DNA of 41,957 nucleotides. Origin: Bacteroidales bacterium. Its GTDB lineage: Bacteria > Bacteroidota > Bacteroidia > Bacteroidales > UBA932. Each line of letters opens with the position of its first letter. The first letter of the stretch is position 1. Where the stretch lies: assembly GCA_016290835.1 (NCBI GenBank), contig JAEEVG010000017.1, forward strand, positions 1-41,957, written 5' to 3'. The position numbers and the translations under genes are program-made. The notes beneath the pieces were generated by a model. The model did not search any database. It saw only the letters and a list, made by a program, of their open reading frames with translations, and was not told where the DNA came from. Positions 14,989-23,671 of the stretch are shown here, one piece after another.

Positions 14989-15798
14989 CTAGTGTTTGAG
15001 CGTGCGGAGGCGGAAGTACAGACCGGCGAGCAGACCGCCGATGACAACGGTGTAGATGATGCTGAGCACCCAGTTGAAAAGATTGACGAACTTGACGGGC
15101 TCCTCAGCGAAGCGATCGAAAAAGTCGGAGTTGATGTTGACATTGCCGGTGAGGATCACCATCAGCGTGGACACGACCATGCTGAAAGCGAAGATGCAGA
15201 GCAGGGTCTTGGCGACCTTGGCCTTCTTGAAGCAGACGGCTCCGAGGGTGAAGACCAGCAGGCTCTCGCACCAGTTCAGGTACATCACGGCCGGGAGGTT
15301 GAAGTAGAATCCGGTCTCTTCCAGGTTGAGCAGTCCGGTCGAGATACCCTGGAGGAAATCCATTTCCACGATGCGCGTACCATAGGCGACCGGGAAGATC
15401 CAGCTCAGCAGGGCGTCGGAGACGAACATGAGACCGAAAAGGATGACGGGCAGGACCACGCAGACCATCAAGACCATCGAGAGCCATTTCTCGAAGGTGG
15501 AGGCGGGGAGCATCAGGTAGTCCGAGCCGGCCCGCTTCTCGGTCACGAAGCCGTAGATCTTGGCGCCGGCGCCGAGGATGGCGACGGTGATGGAGATGAA
15601 GACGATCATCACCTTCAGCTCGTCGGACTCGGGCACGCTCTCGCGGATGAAGATCAGGCGGATCAGCTGGAAGAGCACGAATATGATGACGGGCATGCAG
15701 CCCAGCAGGAGCAGGGACAGGCCGTAGTTATTCTTGGCGCGGCGCAGGTCGTACAGGAAGTAGTCGCCGAAACGCTTGAAATCGAAGATGTTATTCAT
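14989..15798 (-). CDS. ABC-type membrane protein of the YtrA-linked transporter
   Basis: This protein of 269 residues has about six to seven membrane helices (LSLLLLGCMPVIIFVLFQLIRLIF, VMIVFISITVAILGAGA, WLSMVLMVCVVLPVILFGLMF and others). MNNIFDFKRFGDYFLYDLRRAKNNYG at the N-terminus is typical of the membrane partner of small export-type ABC ATPases in Bacteroidota. The ATG at 15798 overlaps the ATPase stop by 8 bp. Upstream in-frame sequence belongs to the ATPase gene. It is presumably the permease. The transported substrate is unknown. Confidence 0.8.
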   Translation of the reverse strand: MNNIFDFKRFGDYFLYDLRRAKNNYGLSLLLLGCMPVIIFVLFQLIRLIFIRESVPESDELKVMIVFISITVAILGAGAKIYGFVTEKRAGSDYLMLPASTFEKWLSMVLMVCVVLPVILFGLMFVSDALLSWIFPVAYGTRIVEMDFLQGISTGLLNLEETGFYFNLPAVMYLNWCESLLVFTLGAVCFKKAKVAKTLLCIFAFSMVVSTLMVILTGNVNINSDFFDRFAEEPVKFVNLFNWVLSIIYTVVIGGLLAGLYFRLRTLKH

Positions 15799-16621
15799 GG
15801 CTGAAGAGGTTTTTGACGAGTTCTTTGTGCTTGTGGACCGTGTTGAAGAGGGCCTCGATGTTGACCTTGCTGTCCATCTTCTCCACATTGGGGAGGACCT
15901 GGATGAAGCCGCCCGGCAGCTGCTCGGAATAGAGACTCTCCGGGTGCAGGACGCTGCCGTAGTCGAAGTAGAGCTTGTCGCCGATCTGCTCGAGCGAAGC
16001 ATTGAGCAGCACGTCTTGGCGGTCCAGGATGATGATCGGGTCGATGATGTTCTCCAGATCGCGCACCTGGTGGGTGGAGATGACGATGGTGGCGTCCTCG
16101 GAGGTGTACTTCATCAGCGCGGAACGGAACTGCGCCTTGGAGGGAATGTCCAGGCCGTTGGTGGGCTCGTCGAGGAAGAGATAGCGGGTCCCGGCGGCAA
16201 GGGCGAAGGCGATGTAGGTCTTCTTGAGCTGGCCTGCGGACATCGCGTTCATCTTCTGGTCGGGCTCGACCTCGAACTCTTTCAGGATGGTCTCGAACTT
16301 CCCGAGCGAGAAGTTGGGCCAGAACTTGCCGCCCGCCTTGGCCCAGCCGAGGGCGCGGTCGTTGATCGGAGCGACCTCGTCGGGGAGGTAGTACTGGTCC
16401 TGCAGGAGGGCGGGCTCGCGATCATAGGGGTTGTGTCCGTCGGTGAGGATGCTGCCGGCCTGGGTGTTCTTCAGGCCGCAGAGGAGGGTGAGCAAGGTCG
16501 TCTTGCCGACGCCGTTCTCGCCCAGCAGACCGTAGATCTTGCCGGGTTCGAGGTCCATCGTGATGTTGCGCAGGACCTCTTTTTTACCATAGCTGAAGGC
16601 TAGATTAGAGATGTTTATCAT
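15791..16621 (-). CDS. ABC transporter ATP-binding protein (YtrB-like)
   Basis: This ATPase of 276 residues starts MINISNLAFSYGKKEVLRNI. Walker A is GLLGENGVGKTTLL, the signature is MSAGQLKKTYIAFAL (SAGQ rather than SGGQ), Walker B is YLFLDEPTNGLDI, and the H-loop is ISTHQVRD. A C-terminal extension of about 80 residues follows, as in drug/bacteriocin exporters. ATG 16621 is chosen because the frame upstream runs into the promoter. It heads a four-gene operon with the membrane protein, GntR regulator and head-GIN lipoprotein. Confidence 0.88.
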   Translation of the reverse strand: MINISNLAFSYGKKEVLRNITMDLEPGKIYGLLGENGVGKTTLLTLLCGLKNTQAGSILTDGHNPYDREPALLQDQYYLPDEVAPINDRALGWAKAGGKFWPNFSLGKFETILKEFEVEPDQKMNAMSAGQLKKTYIAFALAAGTRYLFLDEPTNGLDIPSKAQFRSALMKYTSEDATIVISTHQVRDLENIIDPIIILDRQDVLLNASLEQIGDKLYFDYGSVLHPESLYSEQLPGGFIQVLPNVEKMDSKVNIEALFNTVHKHKELVKNLFSHE

Positions 16622-16653
16622 GGCTTTGTAGTGTATTAGTTCAATAGTACACC

Positions 16654-16662
16654 GCAAAGGTA
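16654..16662 (-). promoter_or_regulatory. Bacteroidota -7 promoter element of the GntR-ABC operon
   Basis: The minus strand reads TACCTTTGC, with a TTG -33 box 19 bp upstream. The ATG is 33 bp downstream. The GntR repressor encoded in the operon would be expected to bind nearby. Confidence 0.8.
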
Positions 16663-16731
16663 CGACAATTTTTCAAACTTCCAACACTTCGTTGAAAATA
16701 TTTTTGATTTTTTTCGGAGGGGGACGCCGTC

Positions 16732-17595
16732 TCAGCGCAGGGGCCGGTGGCGGGTGGCGCGGGCGGCGCGTTCGGCCGCGAGGATGCGGGGCCTGTCGGC
16801 GGGATCGGTGCAGGCATCCAGGAAGCGCTCCCAGATGATGCCCGCTGCCACGGGGGCGGGGTGGAGGAGGTCGTCGGCGTAGAAGCGGTAGTCGCGCAGT
16901 TCGTCCAGCAGGATCTCGTAGGCGGGGAAGTAGGCGGCCGACCCGCATTCGGAGAGAATCTCTTCTACCGCCAGGTGGAGGATGCTCTTGGAGAGGGTGT
17001 TCGCGTGGGCGCCTTCGCCCAGATGCCGGATGGGGGAGACCGTGAGCAGGAACTCCTTGTCCGGGTGGGTGCCGATGATGTCCCGCAGCAGGCGCGCGCA
17101 CGCGTCCATAGACAGAAGTTCGTGCGCGAACTCGCGCGCGGGACGCTTCAGGCAATTGGCCACCACCGGCTGGCCGGGCCGCTCGAGCGCACGCCAGACC
17201 CGGGCGGTGCCGAGAGTGAGGATGACCTGGGAGCAGTCCCGCCAGGCGGCCGCATCCTCCGTCAGACGCGCATTGGCCTCGGCGAGGAAAGCCTCAGCCG
17301 ATGGCCGCGCGAAACGGGTATGATGCGAGAAACTGCCCGTCAGGCCGGCCCCGGCGCCCATCTCCACGCAGTCCCCAGGGGTGAAAGGCTCCGCGCTGTC
17401 CAGCCGCCGGACCGCCTCTGCGATCGAAGCGGGGTTGTAAAGCGTGCCGAAAGGATTGGCCAAGACCCGGAATCCCGCGTCCGACAGCCGCCCCGCCATC
17501 TCGTCGGCGAAGCAGCTCCCGAGCACGCAGACGGGCCGGTCGGGAGAAAAGCTAAACGGAATCTTGTCGCAGCGGACTTCGGTGAGGAGTTTCAT
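16732..17595 (-). CDS. GSCFA domain protein
   Basis: This protein of 287 residues has all blocks of the GSCFA family: VLGSCFADEMAGRL (the name motif), NPFGTLYNPASI, VILTLGTARVW, TVSPIRHLGEGAHAN and YFPAYEILLDELRDYRFYADDLLHP. The fold is SGNH-hydrolase-like. The Gly-Ser of GSCFA, the Asn-Pro-x-Gly block and the final Asp-x-x-His (DDLLHP) sit where a Ser-Asp-His esterase triad would be. The substrate is unknown. ATG 17595 is chosen because the promoter ends at 17603, leaving 7 bp. It is divergent from the 5'-nucleotidase gene. Confidence 0.85.
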   Translation of the reverse strand: MKLLTEVRCDKIPFSFSPDRPVCVLGSCFADEMAGRLSDAGFRVLANPFGTLYNPASIAEAVRRLDSAEPFTPGDCVEMGAGAGLTGSFSHHTRFARPSAEAFLAEANARLTEDAAAWRDCSQVILTLGTARVWRALERPGQPVVANCLKRPAREFAHELLSMDACARLLRDIIGTHPDKEFLLTVSPIRHLGEGAHANTLSKSILHLAVEEILSECGSAAYFPAYEILLDELRDYRFYADDLLHPAPVAAGIIWERFLDACTDPADRPRILAAERAARATRHRPLR

Positions 17596-17602
17596 ATCTG
17601 AT

Positions 17603-17611
17603 GCAAATTTA
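17603..17611 (-). promoter_or_regulatory. Bacteroidota -7 promoter element for the GSCFA gene
   Basis: The minus strand reads TAAATTTGC and ends 7 bp before the ATG (leaderless spacing). It abuts the opposing element at 17613-17620. Confidence 0.7.
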
Positions 17612-17612
17612 C

Positions 17613-17620
17613 TATTTTTG
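17613..17620 (+). promoter_or_regulatory. Bacteroidota -7 promoter element for the 5'-nucleotidase-like gene
   Basis: The plus strand reads TATTTTTG and ends 6 bp before the ATG at 17627. It lies back to back with the promoter on the minus strand, only 1 bp apart, so the start codons of the two genes are 31 bp from each other. Confidence 0.7.
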
Positions 17621-17626
17621 TGCATT

Positions 17627-19336
17627 ATGAAAAGTCATCTGATCCCGTTATTTGCCGCGGCCGTGCTGCTCGCCATTTCCTGCTCCTCCGACAAGACCCT
17701 GCATATCGTCACCACCGGTGACGTACACGGTTCGTGGTTTGAAGACCCCTACATCCAGGGCGGCGGGACCAAGACCAGCCTGCTGTCCGTCAAGTACTAT
17801 GTGGACAGCCTGCGGCGCGCCGTGGGGCGCAAGAACGTCCTGCTGCTTGACGCCGGCGACTGCCTGCAGGGCGACAATGCCGCCTACTACAGCAATTACG
17901 TGGACACCCTCCAGCAGCATCTCTTCCCGCGGCTGGTCAAGTATATGGGCTATGACGCCGTGGCCGTGGGCAACCACGACATCGAGACCGGCCATCCCGT
18001 CTATGACGAGATCAACCGCCAGCTGACGGCCGAAGGAATTCCTTTCCTCGCCGCCAATGCCGTGCGCACCGACAACGGCGAACCCTATTTCACGCCCTAC
18101 ACGATCCTGCGCCGCGGCGGGATGAAGATAGCCGTGATCGGCTTCACGAACCCCAATATGAAAGCCTGGCTCTCCGAACCAATCTGGAGCGGCATCGAAT
18201 TCCTCTCGCTGATTCCCTGCGCACAGGAATGGGTGGACCGCGTCCGGGCGAAGGAGAAGCCTGACGTGGTGGTGGTCCTGACACATTCCGGCACGGGTTC
18301 CGGAGACGGCTCCAGCCTGGAGAGCCAGGGACTGGACCTGCTCGCCACCCTGCAGGGTGTGGATTTGCTGGTCTGTTCCCATGACCACCGTCCCTACGTT
18401 GCCGAAAAGGACGGGACCGTCCTGATCAACGGCGGCGCCCGCGCAGGAAATGTGGGCCACGCCGTCATCACCCGCAGCGGCGGCCGGAACGCCGTCTCCG
18501 GCGAGACGGTCCGCCTGGACAAGAATGCGGTGGACGAGCAGATGGAGGATCACTTCCGGGAGGACTTCGAAGAAGTGCGCGACTTCACGATCCAGCCGGT
18601 GGGCCATTTGGCGATGGAACTCCGCACGCGCGATGCCTACACCGGCATGTGCGACTACCTCAACCTCCTGCACACGGTCCATCTCAGCGTGCCGGAGGCG
18701 CAGATCTCCTTCGCCGCGCCCCTGACCTTCAACGGCACCGTCCGCGCGGGCGAGGTGATCTACAACGATATGTTCACGATCTATCCCTATGAGAACCAGC
18801 TCTTCGTGGTCCGCCTCAAGGGCAGCGAGATCAAGGACTGCCTCGAATATTCCTACGACCACTGGATCCGTACGCCGGGCGAACACGTCCTCAATATCGT
18901 GAACAACCCGGACGCCCGGACGGGCGCCGCCCGCTGGTCGTTCGCGAACCGCTCCTATAACTTCGACTCCGCCGCCGGGCTGGTCTACACTGTGGATGTG
19001 ACGCGTCCCGCAGGCAGCCGGGTGCGGATCAAGTCGCTCGCCGACGGCTCGGCCTTCGATCCGGAGGCCTGGTACAACGTGGCGATGACCTCCTACCGCG
19101 CGAGCGGCGGAGGCGACATCCTCACCAGGGGAGCGGGCATACCCGCAGAAGAATTGGACGGCCGGGTGGTGAACCGCTACCCGGAAATCCGTGAACTGAT
19201 ATACACGTTCTTCAAAGAGCACGGCACCGTGGATTCGGCGCTCGTGGGAGATTGCAACGTGCTGGGCGAGTGGTACTTCACCCCCGAGAGGCTGGTGAAG
19301 CCGATGCTCGCTGCGGATATGGCGCTTATCTTCTGA
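17627..19336 (+). CDS. 5'-nucleotidase / UDP-sugar hydrolase-like lipoprotein
   Basis: This protein of 569 residues has a lipoprotein signal (LLAISC). The calcineurin-like metallophosphatase domain carries the metal ligands in HIVTTGDVHGS, LLDAGDCLQGDN, AVGNHDIE, LTHSGTGSG and VCSHDHRPY. The C-terminal 5'-nucleotidase domain, from about residue 320, includes APLTFNGTVRAGEV and MFTIYPYENQLFVVRLKGSEIK. The expected role is removal of phosphate from nucleotides outside the inner membrane (UshA/CpdB group). The exact substrate is open. The 3' end overlaps the convergent ffh gene by 11 bp. The start at ATG 17627 fits the promoter at 17613. Confidence 0.88.
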   Translation: MKSHLIPLFAAAVLLAISCSSDKTLHIVTTGDVHGSWFEDPYIQGGGTKTSLLSVKYYVDSLRRAVGRKNVLLLDAGDCLQGDNAAYYSNYVDTLQQHLFPRLVKYMGYDAVAVGNHDIETGHPVYDEINRQLTAEGIPFLAANAVRTDNGEPYFTPYTILRRGGMKIAVIGFTNPNMKAWLSEPIWSGIEFLSLIPCAQEWVDRVRAKEKPDVVVVLTHSGTGSGDGSSLESQGLDLLATLQGVDLLVCSHDHRPYVAEKDGTVLINGGARAGNVGHAVITRSGGRNAVSGETVRLDKNAVDEQMEDHFREDFEEVRDFTIQPVGHLAMELRTRDAYTGMCDYLNLLHTVHLSVPEAQISFAAPLTFNGTVRAGEVIYNDMFTIYPYENQLFVVRLKGSEIKDCLEYSYDHWIRTPGEHVLNIVNNPDARTGAARWSFANRSYNFDSAAGLVYTVDVTRPAGSRVRIKSLADGSAFDPEAWYNVAMTSYRASGGGDILTRGAGIPAEELDGRVVNRYPEIRELIYTFFKEHGTVDSALVGDCNVLGEWYFTPERLVKPMLAADMALIF

Positions 19337-20648
19337 GCGACTTCAGACGCTGCTGGAGGGAGCCGTCTACGGCCATCTTCATCATCTTTCGCGTCTGTTC
19401 GAACTGTTTGATCAGTTTGTTGACTTCCGCGATGCTGGTCCCGGACCCTTTCGCGAGGCGAAGGCGGCGGGAACCGTTCAGGCACTCGGGATGCTCCCGC
19501 TCGTACGGGGTCATCGACTGGATAATGGCTTCGGCGGGTTTGAAGGCGTTGTCTGGGATGTCCACATCCCGCAGGGCCTTGTCCATACCGGGCAGCATGC
19601 CGGCAATATCCTTCATGTTGCCCATTTTCTGCACCTGCTGGAGCTGCTTGTAGTAGTCGTTGAACGTGAACTGGTTGTGAGCGATTTTCTTCTTGAGCGC
19701 CCGGGCCTCTTTCTCATCGAACTGCTCCTGCGCCTTCTCCACGAGGGACACGACATCGCCCATTCCGAGGATGCGGTCTGCGACACGTGAAGGATAGAAG
19801 ATGTCGAGGGCCTCCATCTTTTCGCCCGAACTGACGAACTTGATGGGCTTGCCGGTGACGGCTTTAATGGAGAGCGCGGCGCCACCGCGGGTGTCGCCGT
19901 CCATCTTGGTGAGCACCACGCCGTCGTAGTCGATGGCCTGGTTGAACGCCTTGGCGGACTCCACCGCATCCTGGCCGGTCATCGCGTCCACGACGAAGAG
20001 GGTCTCCGTCGGATTCAGGGAACGATGGAGAGTGGCGATTTCCGCCATCAGCTCCTGGTCCACGGTCAGGCGTCCGGCCGTATCCACGATCACGACGCTG
20101 TAGCCCTGTTCCTTGGCGTAACGGACGGCGTCGCGGGCCACCTTGACGGGATCCTGTTCTCCGTCCTGCGAATAGACCTCCACGCCCACCTGGGCGCCCA
20201 GGGTCTTGAGCTGTTCGATGGCGGCGGGCCGGAACGTGTCGCAGGCGGCCAGCAGGACCTTCATCCCGCGCTTGCTCTTGATATGGAGGGCGAGTTTGCC
20301 GCTGAAGGTAGTCTTGCCGGAGCCGTTGAGGCCCGCGACCAGCACCACGGCGGGGGAACCCTTGATATTGATTTCGGCGTGTTCCGAGCCCATGAATTCG
20401 GCCAGTTCGTCGTGGACGATCTTGACCATCATCTGCTGGGGCTTGACCGCGGTCAGCACGTTGGCACCCATCGCTTTCGTCTTCACCCGGTCACAGAACT
20501 CTTTGGCGACCTTGTAGGAGACATCCGCATCGAGCAGGGCCCGACGGATTTCCTTGAGAGTCTCGGCCACGTTGACTTCCGTGATCTTGCCTTCGCCTTT
20601 CAGGATTTTGAAGGATCTCTCCAGTCTATCTGATAGATTCTCGAACAT
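19326..20648 (-). CDS. ffh: signal recognition particle protein
   Basis: This is Ffh/SRP54, 440 residues. It binds signal sequences of nascent membrane proteins together with 4.5S RNA and docks to FtsY. The N domain (MFENLSDRLERSFKILKGEGKITE), the G domain (GLNGSGKTTFSGKLA, DTFRPAAIEQL, DTAGR, TKMDGDTRGGA) and the Met-rich M domain (MGNMKDIAGMLPGMDKA, ending RKMMKMAVDGS) are complete. It is divergent from a small AraC-type gene and convergent with the 5'-nucleotidase gene, overlapping its end by 11 bp. Confidence 0.96.
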   Translation of the reverse strand: MFENLSDRLERSFKILKGEGKITEVNVAETLKEIRRALLDADVSYKVAKEFCDRVKTKAMGANVLTAVKPQQMMVKIVHDELAEFMGSEHAEINIKGSPAVVLVAGLNGSGKTTFSGKLALHIKSKRGMKVLLAACDTFRPAAIEQLKTLGAQVGVEVYSQDGEQDPVKVARDAVRYAKEQGYSVVIVDTAGRLTVDQELMAEIATLHRSLNPTETLFVVDAMTGQDAVESAKAFNQAIDYDGVVLTKMDGDTRGGAALSIKAVTGKPIKFVSSGEKMEALDIFYPSRVADRILGMGDVVSLVEKAQEQFDEKEARALKKKIAHNQFTFNDYYKQLQQVQKMGNMKDIAGMLPGMDKALRDVDIPDNAFKPAEAIIQSMTPYEREHPECLNGSRRLRLAKGSGTSIAEVNKLIKQFEQTRKMMKMAVDGSLQQRLKSLRR

Positions 20649-20686
20649 CTTCTGTGCTTATGTAAATAGAAAAATGCAATAACTTA

Positions 20687-20694
20687 CAAAGATA
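20687..20694 (-). promoter_or_regulatory. Bacteroidota -7 promoter element for ffh
   Basis: The minus strand reads TATCTTTG, 38 bp before the ATG. The same stretch is the upstream region of the AraC-type gene, for which no matching element is seen on the plus strand. Confidence 0.65.
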
Positions 20695-20702
20695 ATCAAA
20701 AT

Positions 20703-21098
20703 ATGAAGAATATCTGTCTGTGCCGGCTCCTGAAGCCTGCTTTTTCTCCCGGACAAACGGAATTGGGAGAGCGCATCCGCAGGGCGGTGGATGCCTGGGT
20801 GTACCAGAAAGGGTATCTCAAGCCCCTGAACAATGTGGAGGAAATCGCCGAGGATATCGGGGTCCCGCCCGACCGGCTCTCCATCTTCATCCGCTTCCAT
20901 TATGACAACACGCTGCTGGGCTGGCGCAAGGACCTGCGCATCGAAGATGCCAAGCGCCTGCTGCTGGAATACCCGGACTTGCCACTGTCCACCATCGGAG
21001 AACTGGTCGGCATCCGGGACAAATCCAACTTCCGCAAACAGTTTACGGAGACGGTGAAGATGTCCCCGCGGCAGTGGCGTGAGAAAAACGGCCGTTAG
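20703..21098 (+). CDS. small AraC-type DNA-binding protein
   Basis: This protein of 131 residues contains little beyond a DNA-binding domain. The first helix-turn-helix is around 44-66 (VEEIAEDIGVPPDRLSIFIR) and the second around 90-115 (LSTIGELVGIRDKSNFRKQFTETVKMSPRQWRE), the latter fitting the AraC signature. No sensor domain is present, so it may be a free regulator or respond through partners. RIEDAKRLLLEYPDLP joins the two helices. It is divergent from ffh. The target genes are unknown. Confidence 0.8.
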   Translation: MKNICLCRLLKPAFSPGQTELGERIRRAVDAWVYQKGYLKPLNNVEEIAEDIGVPPDRLSIFIRFHYDNTLLGWRKDLRIEDAKRLLLEYPDLPLSTIGELVGIRDKSNFRKQFTETVKMSPRQWREKNGR

Positions 21099-21103
21099 TC
21101 CGC

Positions 21104-23671
21104 CTACAACGAGATTCGGATGGAGACCTTGAATCCCTGCTTCTGCTCGTCGGGGATCCAGTCGGTATAGTTGATCCGACGGACATAGTCGACCCGCAGG
21201 ATGTTGAAGATATTCTCCAGTCCGACCGTGTATTCCATATAGGGCTGGGACCCCAGCAGATGCGTCCCCTCCGGGAAAGCATAGAGTCCCGCGCCGGAGA
21301 CGGCGGGGTTGTTCTTGTCGGAAAGCGAGCCTTTGACGGCGCGGAACGACACCACCTCGCGCAAGCCGAGCCGGTTGATGAGCGGGATGCGGTTCAGGAT
21401 CCAGCCCTTGAGGAAATAGGTGGCCGAGAACTCGGCATAGCGGTCCATCACGAACTCCATCGGAGCCATCAGGTTGAAGGCGTCGCCCTGCATCAGGAAG
21501 GACAGGTTGGCGTTGGGAGAATACAACTTGGGCAGCGGCACCTGGTCCCAGACGATGCCCCCTGACAAAGAAGCGTCGATGTGCCCGAAGGCGGAGAGCC
21601 AGATTCTTTTCTGCACGGAGAAATCCGTCCGGTTGTAGGTGAAACTGCGGTCGAAGCGGCCGAGCGTGTGGGTCAGGCTCAGGATCGGGGCATCCTTGGT
21701 CAGGGTGATCGGGGACTCCTTGCCCAGGCGGTTGGAATAGAGCGGTTCGCCCGGGGCGAAACGCAGCCGGGTGGTCCAGGCGAGGTCGTCGAAATACTGC
21801 ACAGGGCTCAGGCTGCCGTCGGGCTCGTAGCGCAGGTAGGCGAGCGTGCCGGCGGGCTCGACGCGGTCCAGGCGGATCTGGGTATCGAAAGTCAGGCGCG
21901 AGATCCATTCCCGCTCATAGCGCAACTGCAGCCGGCGCACATACTGTAGCGGCTGCGGCGTGATGCTGCTCATCATGAAATGGTCGCGGTCCATCAGCGA
22001 GAAACTCTGCCCGGGCGCCTCCAGATCGTAGCAATACTTCAGGGAGAGGTCATTGCGGAGCGGCTCGAAAGGATGGTATTCCTTCGGGACGAAGGTATGG
22101 GTGTAGGTGAGGTCGTATTTGAGGCGTTTGTCCTTGAAGCCGAAGGCCGCATAGCCGCTCAGGAAGTTCTGCGGATTGAGGTTGGCCGTGGTCATCCCGC
22201 CCACGCGCAGTCGCAGGCCCTCCAGGGGATTGTAGTGGATGAAACTGGACAACGGACCATAGTCCCAGCGGCTGGCGCTGCGGACGCGGGCGGTGGGCAT
22301 GAACTCCGTGGTGAGGGTCTCGATGGCGTCGATCGCATCACTGAGGCGCGGCTCCCGCCGCACTTCCACCTTCAGGCTGTCCAGCACCCGCTCCTTGGGC
22401 GTGAGCGCCACCGGGCGCACCTCCTGCCAATACTCGTCCGGACGCCACCAGTCGGGATTGTACATCAGCCGGTCCGGATGCCGGTCCAGGCTGTCCGGCA
22501 TCGCCGCGGCGAGCTCGGAGAACTCATAATCGTGGTGGATGACCTTGCGGTGCGCATAGAGCTGCTGCATCCACTTGAAGATATAGAAACGGGCATAGGT
22601 GTTCTTCTGCATCGGGGCCCAGACGCCGGAGGGCATCTGCTCGAAATCCTCCTCGACGGCCAATTCGCTGACATAGTTGAGGTTGATCCGCGCCGGGAGG
22701 CCCAGGGTATAGCGCTTGATGGCATAGCTGCCGTCCGCCACGACGTAGAGGTGGCCGGTGAAGCCGAAACTCCGGTTGTTGGCGGGCACGAAGGTGAGGT
22801 CGATGCACCGGGTGCCGTCCACGACCAGGGTGTCGGAGATGTAGTACTTGTAGAAACTCGTCCCCAGGGAGGAAGACAGCGGGCTGACGAAGCGGTTGAG
22901 CAGGATCTCCACGTCCTCGTCGAAGATGTCGGAGTCGGCGAAGATGGCCTCGATGTTGGCCCCGATGCCGCCCTTGTCCAGCATCTCCGCGAGGCCAAGC
23001 AGGCGCCGGCGCACCACGAAGGTGCGGGTCTTCTTCGGCTGGCGGCGGTAGTAGGTCTGCTCCTCCTGTTCCCGCAGCGAGACGGTCAGCACCGGGGTAT
23101 TCTTGAACTGGGCGGTATCGACATATTTCTCGAAGAAGGGGAAATTGCGCCAGAACCGGCTGCTGTCGAAATTCACGCGGAAGTCATCCAGCGACAGGAT
23201 CAGCTTGTCGTAGTCGGCCGATTTATATTGATCCACGGAGCGGACGTGGTTGCGTTCCTTGTTCGCGATGACGTTCTCGGCCAGTTCCACGGCGGGATTC
23301 CCGCGGCGCCGGTAGCGGTTCTCCCGGCCCTTCTTGGGCGTGACCACGGCGCTCTGGAGCCCATAGGCGTCCGGTTTCAGCATGATCACCAGGTCGGAAC
23401 TGACCGCTCCGGTCTTGATGGGGAGATTCTTGGTCTCGTAGCCCAGCATCTGGAAACTCACGGTCGCGAAGTCCCGGTGGTGCTCCAGGGTGAAGGCTCC
23501 TTCCGGGTCTGTCATCGTGCCGATGCGGGATCCCAGGAAGATGACAGACACATAAGGCAGCGGCTCACCGGTCTGGGCATCAAGCACCACGCCGCTCACG
23601 CGGGTGAGCGTCTGTGCACCGAGCAGTTTGCCGAGCAGCAGGATCAGGATCAGGAGGCTCGCTTTTCTCAT
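21104..23671 (-). CDS. DUF5686 outer-membrane protein with carboxypeptidase-like regulatory domain
   Basis: This protein of 855 residues has a signal peptide (MRKASLLILILLLGKLLGAQ). An N-terminal beta-sandwich of the CarboxypepD_reg type follows (VSGVVLDAQTGEPLPYVSVIFLGS, GTMTDPEGAFTL), then the long DUF5686 region predicted to form a beta-barrel. The protein ends in SIRISL, with alternating hydrophobic residues as in outer-membrane barrels. It overlaps the DUF4249 gene by 4 bp and is the last gene of the TonB receptor operon. The function of the family is unknown; an outer-membrane assembly or scaffolding role is a guess. Confidence 0.85.
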   Translation of the reverse strand: MRKASLLILILLLGKLLGAQTLTRVSGVVLDAQTGEPLPYVSVIFLGSRIGTMTDPEGAFTLEHHRDFATVSFQMLGYETKNLPIKTGAVSSDLVIMLKPDAYGLQSAVVTPKKGRENRYRRRGNPAVELAENVIANKERNHVRSVDQYKSADYDKLILSLDDFRVNFDSSRFWRNFPFFEKYVDTAQFKNTPVLTVSLREQEEQTYYRRQPKKTRTFVVRRRLLGLAEMLDKGGIGANIEAIFADSDIFDEDVEILLNRFVSPLSSSLGTSFYKYYISDTLVVDGTRCIDLTFVPANNRSFGFTGHLYVVADGSYAIKRYTLGLPARINLNYVSELAVEEDFEQMPSGVWAPMQKNTYARFYIFKWMQQLYAHRKVIHHDYEFSELAAAMPDSLDRHPDRLMYNPDWWRPDEYWQEVRPVALTPKERVLDSLKVEVRREPRLSDAIDAIETLTTEFMPTARVRSASRWDYGPLSSFIHYNPLEGLRLRVGGMTTANLNPQNFLSGYAAFGFKDKRLKYDLTYTHTFVPKEYHPFEPLRNDLSLKYCYDLEAPGQSFSLMDRDHFMMSSITPQPLQYVRRLQLRYEREWISRLTFDTQIRLDRVEPAGTLAYLRYEPDGSLSPVQYFDDLAWTTRLRFAPGEPLYSNRLGKESPITLTKDAPILSLTHTLGRFDRSFTYNRTDFSVQKRIWLSAFGHIDASLSGGIVWDQVPLPKLYSPNANLSFLMQGDAFNLMAPMEFVMDRYAEFSATYFLKGWILNRIPLINRLGLREVVSFRAVKGSLSDKNNPAVSGAGLYAFPEGTHLLGSQPYMEYTVGLENIFNILRVDYVRRINYTDWIPDEQKQGFKVSIRISL

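Noticed and set aside
14634-15143. N-terminal extension of the head-GIN frame to 420 residues
   Set aside because: The extension is antisense-free but runs through the GntR gene in another frame. A lipoprotein signal peptide starts at 14633.
16680-16731. Terminator after the GSCFA gene
   Set aside because: A-rich runs exist (AAAAAAATCAAAAATATTTT) but no stable stem precedes a T-run in the right direction.
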